From the NCBI RefSeq assembly GCF_003688895.1, contig NZ_REFV01000009.1, positions 82,447-146,446 on the forward strand: 64,000 nt of DNA, given 5' to 3'. Under the pieces are notes generated by a model. The model saw nothing but the letters and a program-made list of their open reading frames with translations. It was not told the origin of the DNA and did no database searches. Positions 26,301-32,949 of the stretch are shown here, piece after piece (positions within the stretch are counted from its first letter, which is position 1; every line of letters starts with the position of its first letter). Position numbers and translations under genes: made by a program. The stretch is from Dokdonia sinensis (GTDB lineage: Bacteria > Bacteroidota > Bacteroidia > Flavobacteriales > Flavobacteriaceae).

Positions 26301-26814
26301 CTCTGAGTGTGACTTTATCATTCAGCTTTCCGCTTATCTGGAGATCGAGTTCAGAGTTTAAAGTGCTGTTTTGATTGTTTCCCACGGTGACGCCACGCAC
26401 GATACTTCCGCTGGTATTTAGGCCTTCAAACGGGGTAAATGTGGGACTGTTTTGAGCACCATTTATGCTGTACAATCTGTTTCGGATACCTTTGTTCTGG
26501 ACGATGCGGTCACGGCTGTAAAAGGCATACTCACGAGTCAGAAAATCGGGATAGACGGTGTATTGAAAAAGGAGCGTGTCTGGGGTTTCAGATGTTTTCG
26601 CTTTAAGCTTAAAAATACTACGTGCATAATCTATGGTGTACCGACTACTATCGATAAGGGTACTGTCTGTTGCGCTTACGCGAAAACGTGCTGGATTGAT
26701 AGAAACCGAATCCAAAACCACAGAATCTCGTACGACCACTTTCTTAGTACGCACTTCCTGAGCCGAAAGTACCGTAGTAAAAAGAATGAAAAGTAGGATA
26801 AAACCGTAGCGCAT
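23392..26814 (-). CDS. Large outer-membrane beta-barrel protein, putative
   Basis: 1140 residues. Signal peptide (to about 18), an N-terminal soluble part (about 20-130), the motif SIVRGVTVGNNQNSTLNSELDLQISGKLNDKVTLRASLQDSNIP (about 135-185), and then many amphipathic strands ending in the aromatic residue KAFF at the very C-terminus, typical of an outer-membrane barrel. The shape resembles conserved Bacteroidetes surface proteins related to the N-terminal part of large translocon proteins, but no domain can be assigned with confidence. The palindrome at 24630-24645 is read in the frame RFRES rather than AFAKA. It is transcribed alone from its own promoter. Confidence 0.7.
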   Translation of the reverse strand: MRYGFILLFILFTTVLSAQEVRTKKVVVRDSVVLDSVSINPARFRVSATDSTLIDSSRYTIDYARSIFKLKAKTSETPDTLLFQYTVYPDFLTREYAFYSRDRIVQNKGIRNRLYSINGAQNSPTFTPFEGLNTSGSIVRGVTVGNNQNSTLNSELDLQISGKLNDKVTLRASLQDSNIPQQEGGYSQNLDEFDQIFIELFSDNWNIRAGDINLVNNDSYFGSFTKKIQGLSLSGDLNHSENGKTNLFATGALVRGVFTQSNFVGQEGNQGPYKLTGPNGELFVLVISGSERVYVNGILLERGETEDYIIDYNAGEIRFNSTYPITSEMRIQVEFQFSERRYTRFVAYGGGSFTETDKFQIGAHVYSESDLKNQPLQQNLSEEQVDVLQLAGDNMDEAIAPSAIEDTFSENKVLYRKTIVNGVEVFEFSTDPDEELFTVRFSLVGDNQGDYIISTTTTLQRTFEYVAPVNGVPQGNYAPQVQLFAPTLLQLAVVNGKYTPNEKTNIKFEASGSKNDVNLFSDLDDNDNDGFAGHLEAEQRIFTQDSTSRLTGFTNYDYIQEEFVNIEGLYNVEFNRDWNLDTSLSNANGTLLGDQSFLTSGLRFNHRKGNAVYQYQNLDFQDFYNGKRHTINANLNTEKIRAQLLGSTLKSTATNARSDFSRIYSSVIYGLKKAWVGGKFQAEDNERLIKSNDSLTPDSQRFEEYEGFVGVGDSTKVFVEVGVRFRESDSIRNNRIVPVTSSNTYFLKSQLIKNEKTSLSLFANYRTLKFEDNRPNENSLNSRLLYDQRFANDIIRWNTVFETNSGTQPQQEFTFVAVDEGQGTHTWNDYNDDGVQQLEEFEIAQFQDEADFIRVLLPNQIFVKTHQNRLSQQLTLNPQQWSGQKGLKKFLSLFYNQTSYILDKRTLRDGESFSINPFNDDEDEIGASINFRNTLFFNRGKQRYTTSYTYVSTQAKNLLSTGLQENDLTSHQLNFLHKIKESWLFNVQNELGTNESFAENFVSRNYKLDTYGVNPKISYLFGKQSRITAFYEFKNKENRIGELEELQQNNLGIAFAFADAEKLSLTGEAKYIDNTFEGSPFSPVAYQILEGLQPGTNFTWNLIAQKRLTKFLDLNVSYFGRKSENSSTIHTGNVQLKAFF
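24630..24645. repeat. 16-bp palindrome, exact copy 6
   Basis: Inside the large outer-membrane protein gene, read in the frame RFRES. Confidence 0.9.
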
Positions 26815-26952
26815 TACCTGTAAAACTCGCAGTTGAGAATATTATTTTAAGGAGCTAAAGGTATGTTTTTCCGTTCTAAAACTTTAAGCTTGCTTTAACG
26901 CCTTTGGGAAGTCGAATTTCTATTTTAGCACATTAAAGTAAATTGGACGCTT

Positions 26953-27723
26953 ATGAAAATCATTTCTTACAATGTAAACGGCATACGCGCGGCGATGCGC
27001 AAAGGTTTTATAGACTGGCTACAACAGGCAGATCCAGACGTCATCTGCATACAGGAAACTAAAGCTACCCCAGAACAAGTAGATACAGAAGCTATTGAGG
27101 CTGCTGGTTATAAGCATTACTGGTTTAGCGCACAAAAGAAAGGATATAGCGGGGTTGCCATTTTTACAAAATTGGAGCCAAAAAATGTGGTTTACGGGAC
27201 TGGAATAGACTCCATGGATTTTGAGGGTCGTAACATCCGACTGGATTTTGAAGATGTTTCGGTAATGAGTTTGTACTTGCCTTCGGGGACCAATATTGCA
27301 AGGCTGGAACATAAACTAGAATATATGGCGATGTTTAAAGCGTATGTAGATGAACTAAAAAAAGAGGTGCCTAACCTTGTCATCTGTGGTGATTACAATA
27401 TCTGTCACGAGGCCATTGACATACACGATCCTATTAGGAATAAAAATACAAGTGGCTTCTTACCCGTGGAGCGCGAGTGGATAGGAGACTTTATAGACAG
27501 TGGCTTTGTAGATTCCTTCCGCCATCTCAATAAAGACCCACATAATTATACCTGGTGGAGTTATCGGGCAAATTCACGAGCAAACAATAAGGGCTGGCGC
27601 ATAGATTATAATATGGTAAGCGAACCTCTAAAAGAAAATATAGAAAGAGCCGTTATACTTTCAGATGCAATGCATAGCGACCATTGCCCACTTATGGTAA
27701 AATTAAATCTCAGCAATGGCTGA
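26953..27723 (+). CDS. xth: Exodeoxyribonuclease III
   Basis: 256 residues, the normal size. Family motifs are clear: MKIISYNVNGIRAA (N-terminal Asn), CIQETKA (catalytic Glu, about 36), YSGVAIFTK, VICGDYNI (about 148, Asp/Asn), GWRIDYNMV and SDHCPLM with the catalytic His. AP endonuclease and 3'-5' exonuclease in base-excision repair. The next gene starts only 30 bp downstream, so it may be co-transcribed with the OmpA lipoprotein. Confidence 0.93.
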   Translation: MKIISYNVNGIRAAMRKGFIDWLQQADPDVICIQETKATPEQVDTEAIEAAGYKHYWFSAQKKGYSGVAIFTKLEPKNVVYGTGIDSMDFEGRNIRLDFEDVSVMSLYLPSGTNIARLEHKLEYMAMFKAYVDELKKEVPNLVICGDYNICHEAIDIHDPIRNKNTSGFLPVEREWIGDFIDSGFVDSFRHLNKDPHNYTWWSYRANSRANNKGWRIDYNMVSEPLKENIERAVILSDAMHSDHCPLMVKLNLSNG

Positions 27724-27753
27724 GATCTCAAGAACGAATAAATTATTTTGAAA

Positions 27754-28737
27754 ATGATCAAAAAAGCCCTCATCCTATTAGTTGCAGGAGTCCTGATGAC
27801 TTCCTGCGTATCTTCAAAAGTGTACAAAGACCTAGAAGGGAAGTACAACAGGCTCCGCAAGGAAAATAGAACCTTGGAAACAGACCTTTCGGTAGCGCAA
27901 AAGGAACTTAAAAAATTGAGAAGTGACTATAGCGCTACAGAGGAGGCTCTAGAGGCTGCAATGCAACGGTATGATGAGCGTAATAGGGAGTACGCTTCCG
28001 CGAAAGCGAACTTAGAAAACTTACAAGCTTCCTACGATGCATTAGAAAAGAACAGTAGCGCCAGTATCGCCGAAAACTCCAAGAAAAACCGCGAACTCCT
28101 CGCCGAACTGGAACAAAAACAAAAAGATCTCGCCGAAAAAACAGCGGCCCTAGATACCGAGCGTCGCAGACTAGAGAGCCTACAAAATGACCTCGCAGAC
28201 CGTTCTGCCAGAATAGACGAACTCGAAGGATTGATCGCAGCCAAAGACGCAAAAATGCGCAACCTTAAAGACGCTATCTCAAAAGCCCTAACAGACTTTG
28301 AAGGAAAGGGCCTCACCGTCGAGCAACGCAATGGTAAGGTTTATGTTTCTTTAGAAAACAAGCTTTTATTTGACTCTGGAAGTTGGAACGTAGGAGCAAA
28401 TGGAAAGAAAGCCGTAAAACAATTAGGAAGTGTCCTCGCCCAAAATCCAGAAATCGCTGTTCTCATCGAAGGACATACAGATGACGTGCCTTACGGCGGT
28501 GGTGGCAACCTACAAGGCAACTGGGATCTTTCGGCGAAGCGTGCTACTTCTATTGTAAATATCTTACGAGAAAATCCGTCTATAGACCCAAAAAACCTTA
28601 CCGCTGCCGGTCGTGGAGAATATGCACCTGTTGCTCCTAATGATACCCCGGCAAACAAAGCAAAAAATAGAAGAATTGAAGTAATCTTAACACCTAAGCT
28701 AGATGAGGTAACCGCCTTGCTGGAGGATGTAGATTAG
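27754..28737 (+). CDS. OmpA-family lipoprotein with long coiled coil
   Basis: About 327 residues from ATG 27754 (MIKKALILLVAGVLMTSC), which fits a lipoprotein signal better than the upstream TTG at 27748. After the lipobox Cys comes a coiled coil of about 160 residues (Lys/Glu/Leu heptads) and an OmpA domain (about 200-327; VLIEGHTDDVPYGGG, LSAKRATSIVNIL, NKAKNRRIEVIL). It probably tethers the outer membrane to peptidoglycan. A palindrome variant with a single base change (27993-28008) encodes YASAKANL in the coil. Two hairpin-like elements follow before the next gene. Confidence 0.85.
   Translation: MIKKALILLVAGVLMTSCVSSKVYKDLEGKYNRLRKENRTLETDLSVAQKELKKLRSDYSATEEALEAAMQRYDERNREYASAKANLENLQASYDALEKNSSASIAENSKKNRELLAELEQKQKDLAEKTAALDTERRRLESLQNDLADRSARIDELEGLIAAKDAKMRNLKDAISKALTDFEGKGLTVEQRNGKVYVSLENKLLFDSGSWNVGANGKKAVKQLGSVLAQNPEIAVLIEGHTDDVPYGGGGNLQGNWDLSAKRATSIVNILRENPSIDPKNLTAAGRGEYAPVAPNDTPANKAKNRRIEVILTPKLDEVTALLEDVD
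27993..28008. repeat. Palindrome variant, one change
   Basis: CGCTTCCGCGAAAGCG in the OmpA lipoprotein gene, read as ASAKA. Confidence 0.8.
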
Positions 28738-28751
28738 ATAATTGAATTAAT

Positions 28752-28790
28752 AACGGCTCCCCACCCACTGTTCGGGAGGGGTGGGGTGTT
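28752..28790. terminator. GC-rich stem-loop after the OmpA lipoprotein gene
   Basis: CCCCACCC pairs with GGGTGGGG across a 12-nt loop (about 28759-28787), directly after the stop codon of the lipoprotein gene. The T-run is weak. It may act as a terminator, or stabilise the mRNA end. Confidence 0.5.
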
Positions 28791-28823
28791 TCCTCATTTT
28801 AAGTCATAACTATAATAACAAAA

Positions 28824-28846
28824 GATTCCCGCCTTCGTGGGAATGA
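28824..28846. repeat. REP-like stem-loop
   Basis: ATTCCC (28825-28830) pairs with GGGAAT (28839-28844) around GCCTTCGT. The motif TTCCCGCCTTCG-GGGAA is a familiar intergenic repeat in many unrelated bacteria. It lies 13 bp before the start of the aldo/keto reductase gene, so it could affect translation of that gene. Confidence 0.55.
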
Positions 28847-28858
28847 AAAAATCACTAA

Positions 28859-29893
28859 ATGCGATACACAACACTACCCACTACAGACATCAAAGTCTCA
28901 AAAATATGCCTAGGCTCAATGACTTGGGGCGAACAAAACACGGAGGCCGAAGGTCACGCGCAATTAGATTTTGCTCTGGATAATGGTGTCAACTTCATTG
29001 ACACGGCAGAGATGTACAGCGTCCCGGGAAATGCAAAAACGCAGGGAAGCACAGAAACCATCATCGGAAACTGGTTTGCCAAAAATGGTAATCGTGATAA
29101 AGTGGTACTTGCTTCTAAGGTGACGGGACCTAGTCCTACATTTACCCACATAAGAGAAAATCTAGGTTTCTCAAAAGAGGCGATAGATGATGCACTACAC
29201 AAAAGCTTAAAACGACTACAAACAGATTATCTAGACTTATACCAATTGCATTGGCCAGAGCGTAATACGAATTTCTTTGGACAACGAGGATATACCCACA
29301 AACCAGATGAGCAATGGGAAGATAATATTGCTACTATTCTAGAGAGATTGAACGAGCATATCAAAGCTGGTAAAATCCGTCACATTGGGTTGTCTAATGA
29401 GTCGCCTTTTGGTGTGATGCGCTTTATGGAAGAAGCCCGTAAAGGCGCTCCTAGAATGCTTACGGTACAAAACCCTTATAATCTATTGAACAGAAAAGAT
29501 GAAGTAGGACTTACCGAAGTACTGCAGCGGGAAGATGTGGGTCACTTGCCATATTCACCACTCGGGTTTGGCCAACTCACAGGAAAGTACCTGGATGGTT
29601 ATCCTAAGGATGCACGTGTAACGCTCTTTCCTAACTATAACCGCTATCACAGCGATAATGGTTTTGAAGCAACAAGGCGCTACAAAAAGATAGCAGATGA
29701 TCACGGCTTGAGCCTTACTCAAATGGCACTCGCCTTTGTAAACGATAGAACTTTTGTGACCTCAAACATCATAGGAGCAACCTCCCTAGCGCAACTTGAA
29801 GAGAATATAAATAGTATAAACGTGACGCTTTCTAAGGAAGTGTTAGAAGCGATTGATAAGGTGCACGGGGATATTCCTAATCCTGCGCCTTGA
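28859..29893 (+). CDS. Aldo/keto reductase (Tas-like, NADPH-dependent)
   Basis: 344 residues, a TIM-barrel reductase. Key motifs: MRYTTLPTTDIKVSKICLGSMTWGEQN at the start, the catalytic Asp/Tyr of FIDTAEMYSVP (about 48-55), a Lys in VVLASKVTG (about 84), DLYQLHWPER with the active-site His (about 124), and a C-terminal NADP-binding segment (NIIGATSLAQLEENINSI). The opening and the YRYR-free middle match E. coli Tas. It would reduce aldehydes or keto compounds; the natural substrate is unknown. Ends just before a palindrome copy at 29921. Confidence 0.88.
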   Translation: MRYTTLPTTDIKVSKICLGSMTWGEQNTEAEGHAQLDFALDNGVNFIDTAEMYSVPGNAKTQGSTETIIGNWFAKNGNRDKVVLASKVTGPSPTFTHIRENLGFSKEAIDDALHKSLKRLQTDYLDLYQLHWPERNTNFFGQRGYTHKPDEQWEDNIATILERLNEHIKAGKIRHIGLSNESPFGVMRFMEEARKGAPRMLTVQNPYNLLNRKDEVGLTEVLQREDVGHLPYSPLGFGQLTGKYLDGYPKDARVTLFPNYNRYHSDNGFEATRRYKKIADDHGLSLTQMALAFVNDRTFVTSNIIGATSLAQLEENINSINVTLSKEVLEAIDKVHGDIPNPAP

Positions 29894-29920
29894 TTTGGAG
29901 AGGAGTTATTTTAATTTTTA

Positions 29921-29936
29921 CACTTTCGCGAAAGCG
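29921..29936. repeat. Palindrome variant, one change
   Basis: CACTTTCGCGAAAGCG between the converging aldo/keto reductase and acyl-CoA dehydrogenase genes. Confidence 0.8.
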
Positions 29937-29956
29937 AAAATCTAATATTCACACCA

Positions 29957-31321
29957 TCAACTCACAAAAGCACTGTACCCCGTAATCGCTCTTCCCACGA
30001 TAAGCGTATTAATCTCTTTTGTTCCTTCGTACGAATAAATAGCTTCGGCATCTGCCACAAAACGTGCGACATTGTATTCTAGGAGGATACCGTTACCACC
30101 CATCACCTCGCGCGCCCGACTTACTACGTCACGGGTGCGCATACTGCAAAAGACTTTGGCCAGAGAGGCGTGCTCATCTGTAAGCAGTTCTTGATCCTGT
30201 AATTCCGAAAGACGGAAACATAATGTTTGCATCGCAGTAAGATTAGAAAGCATTTCGACCAAGTGATTTTGAATGAGTTGGAAGGAAGCAATAGGACGAC
30301 CAAACTGCTCTCGCTTCTTTGTGTATTTAAGTGCATTCTCATAAGCACCTCTTGCACATCCTACCGCTTGCCAGGCCACGGCTGCACGGGTCATTTTTAA
30401 CACTGCAGCGGTGTCTTTAAAGGAGTTTGCGTTCTGAAGGCGGTCACTTTCTGGGATGCGACAGTTATCGAGAGTGATCTCTGCGTTTTGAACGGTGCGT
30501 AGCGCCATTTTGTTTTCCATCTTGGTCGCTGTAAAGCCTTCGGTCTCCTTGCGTACCAAGAATCCTTTTACCTGATTAGAATCCTCATCTCTTGCCCAGA
30601 TAATCACCACATCTGCAAAAGTGGCGTTGCCTATCCATTTTTTATTTCCGTTGAGGATCCAGGTGTCTCCATCTTGCTTGCAAGTGGTTCCTAGTCCACC
30701 TGCGGCGCCAGAGCCCACTTCTGGTTCGGTGAGTCCAAAGGCTCCTATCCTTTCCATACGTTGCATTTTAGGGAGCCATTCTTGTTTCTGTTCCTCACTG
30801 CCACATAAATAAATGGATCCCATCGCAAGACCACTGTGCACGCCAAAGAAAGTAGAAAGCGAAACATCTACCCGCGCAAGTTCCATCGCCATAATACCTT
30901 CCATTAAAAAAGTCTCTCCAGGACAACCGTAACCTTTATAGGCAAGTCCTGCTATATTGAGCTTTGCCATTTTCGGGATGATGTGATGCGGGAACTCTGC
31001 ACGGTTCCAGAAGTCGTTTGCAATAGGTTGTATCTCATCCTCCATAAAGTTGCGCACTTTTATCTGAATCTTGCGTTGTTCTGGAGTGAGCTGTAAGGCG
31101 AGGTCATAAAAGTCTCCATCAATGGGAGGAAGCTTATGTTGCCCTTTCTTGCCCTGACTCTTAAGCATTTTCATCAGGCCCTTGAGTTGGCGATCATCGA
31201 GTTCGCCTACGGCGGCCATTACTTCGGGGAGATCTATTTTCTTAGAAATTTTTGCAATAGCATCGAGGTCGACTTCTTTCATTAAAGCAAACGTCTGCTT
31301 GACCTTTGAGAATATGGACAT
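29957..31321 (-). CDS. Acyl-CoA dehydrogenase family protein
   Basis: 454 residues. A flavin-binding acyl-CoA dehydrogenase of about 400 residues (from LQLTPEQRKIQIKVRNFMEDEI) is preceded by a helical N-terminal extension of about 70 residues. Motifs: FGLTEPEVGSGAAG (FAD/substrate loop), GNKKWIGNATFADVVIIWAR, and YEGTKEINTLIVGRAITG, containing the catalytic Glu of the glutaryl-CoA-dehydrogenase-like group near residue 430. It oxidises an acyl-CoA thioester, likely in fatty-acid or amino-acid breakdown. The long N-terminal extension is unusual but the start (ATG 31321) is well placed. Transcribed alone. Confidence 0.9.
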   Translation of the reverse strand: MSIFSKVKQTFALMKEVDLDAIAKISKKIDLPEVMAAVGELDDRQLKGLMKMLKSQGKKGQHKLPPIDGDFYDLALQLTPEQRKIQIKVRNFMEDEIQPIANDFWNRAEFPHHIIPKMAKLNIAGLAYKGYGCPGETFLMEGIMAMELARVDVSLSTFFGVHSGLAMGSIYLCGSEEQKQEWLPKMQRMERIGAFGLTEPEVGSGAAGGLGTTCKQDGDTWILNGNKKWIGNATFADVVIIWARDEDSNQVKGFLVRKETEGFTATKMENKMALRTVQNAEITLDNCRIPESDRLQNANSFKDTAAVLKMTRAAVAWQAVGCARGAYENALKYTKKREQFGRPIASFQLIQNHLVEMLSNLTAMQTLCFRLSELQDQELLTDEHASLAKVFCSMRTRDVVSRAREVMGGNGILLEYNVARFVADAEAIYSYEGTKEINTLIVGRAITGYSAFVS

Positions 31322-32079
31322 AGTAATTAAGGATTGATTTCCTTAAAGATAGCACAATCCCGATGTTGGATTTTAAAAAGAAACGTTAATTAAGCGATAT
31401 AAAATTTAATGAGGATAGAATGATAAAGGTTCCTAGGGGATCTCTTATTCTAGCCTGAAACTATGTTATGATTCAGTATGTGGTCCGGGACAAGTGATAC
31501 GATACATTTATTAGCGTTTACTCGATTTTTATACTTAGAAATAGAAAGAAATTATACTAATGGATACAGATTTTTGCGCCTGAAAAATCTTTAGATAGTT
31601 CCTTTTTACGCTTTCGCGAAAGCGGAATCCCAATACACACAAACTGAGGCATTATTATTAAAATCCCTAGCGTAAACTTGCCTTGCTGCGTGTTGCGTGA
31701 TCAGATAGGTAGCCTTAACCGCTTATCGCGGTTCAAGAGTATTTTCAGAAGAGCCGTAGTGGTCAAAGAAAATAAGAATAGAGCACATTTTTAAATATAA
31801 ATGTTGATGTATTGCGTTTCGCCAAACAAATTTTAAAACTAAAGTCAAACCTGGGAATCAACATGAGTCGTACGGCGATGTGCTTTATTGAAAGTAAGAA
31901 GCTGAAAAGTCAAAATACGTAATGCGTTATAAATTAGCGTTTTGTTAAAATGCTATAAGAAAATTCTTTCAAAAAAGGAGTGTATGTTCCCTGTTTTCCT
32001 CTGAATAACGTTCACTTTGTCCGAATTTTACACTTGGATTTAGGACATAAGGGTTTTTTTTGTCGACGAAATACAAGTT
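31322..32079. other. 758-bp stretch without a recognisable gene
   Basis: No ORF longer than about 20 codons looks real in this gap. It contains an exact copy of the palindrome (31609-31624, preceded by TTTTTA), a small stem-loop AACCGC/GCGGTT at 31717-31733, and A/T-rich sequence before the AraC gene. A non-coding RNA or a degraded gene is possible, but I see no direct evidence for either. Confidence 0.4.
31609..31624. repeat. 16-bp palindrome, exact copy 7
   Basis: Intergenic, preceded by a TTTTTA tract in the 758-bp gap. Confidence 0.9.
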
Positions 32080-32895
32080 ATGCAGTTTTTACACGACCCA
32101 AATTTTTCACATTCTTTTTTTCTTGATGTAACAAGAATTGATTATCAACAGGATATGCCTGCCCAAGTCATTAATGATTATGGGTACAGTTATATTATGT
32201 TCAGGTACGGTACTATAGATGCTTTTGACCACAATGGAGCACAAGTTGCGGTTCCTGAAAAGTTTATCAAAGGAACAGGAGATTTTTTTACGGTCAAAGC
32301 CTATAAAGAAGCCACGTGGATCTCTATCGAACTGCCTAACCATATTCTTCATTCCATCACTAAAATACACGGTGTTAAAAATCGAAACAAACTCATTGAT
32401 CTTTCACTCTATGTAGATGATGATACGCTAGATAGTTTATATCATAAACTTGCCACTGCGATGACGATAGAAGATATTACAATTATTACAGATCATCATT
32501 TGAGGTCTTATTATAAAGAATGGAGTGTGTTGTATCCCTCTGTAGAAATTGTAAATCACATCTTCCATAAGAAAGGTAAAGTCACCGTAAGCGAGCTTGC
32601 TGATAGATTTCCCTATTCTGAGCGTACCTTAGGTAGAATGTTTTTAAAAGAGGTAGGAGCACCTCCCCAGCGATTTGCAAACCTCGTCAGATTCAATAAT
32701 GCGATACGAGCATTAGAAACTCAAGAGAATGAGTCGCTACAATCTATACTTGAGAAATTTGACTACTACGATCAATCTCATTTTGAGAAAGATTTTAAAA
32801 AATTTCTTGGTCAAAATATAAAGGAGTACAAAAATGAGTTCAACCCTTTGCTGTCTAATGCGCTAGCTAGAAAATATGTGAAGCTGGATCTATAG
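32080..32895 (+). CDS. AraC-family transcriptional regulator
   Basis: 271 residues. The N-terminal half (1-160) is a beta-rich cupin-like sensing domain of the DUF6597 type. The C-terminal domain (about 165-265) has the two helix-turn-helix motifs: VSELADRFPYSERTLGRMFLKEVGAPPQRFANLVRFNNAI and the second helix pair ILEKFDYYDQSHFEKDFKKFLGQNIKEY, with the FxDQSHFxRxFK signature. It lies 54 bp upstream of the glycine-rich adhesin gene on the same strand and probably controls it; this is inferred from position. Confidence 0.85.
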   Translation: MQFLHDPNFSHSFFLDVTRIDYQQDMPAQVINDYGYSYIMFRYGTIDAFDHNGAQVAVPEKFIKGTGDFFTVKAYKEATWISIELPNHILHSITKIHGVKNRNKLIDLSLYVDDDTLDSLYHKLATAMTIEDITIITDHHLRSYYKEWSVLYPSVEIVNHIFHKKGKVTVSELADRFPYSERTLGRMFLKEVGAPPQRFANLVRFNNAIRALETQENESLQSILEKFDYYDQSHFEKDFKKFLGQNIKEYKNEFNPLLSNALARKYVKLDL

Positions 32896-32949
32896 AAGAA
32901 ATCTTTTTTAACGCAAATATTTTATAAACTAAACTTAATAAACTGCAAC

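Noticed and set aside
26674..26689. Possible extra palindrome copy CGCTTACGCGAAAACG
   Set aside because: Two central and lateral mismatches break the symmetry; it may be a decayed copy or chance.
31864..31923. 19-codon ORF in the 758-bp gap (MSRTAMCF...)
   Set aside because: Too short, with no promoter, no conservation that I can judge, and no protein-like feature.
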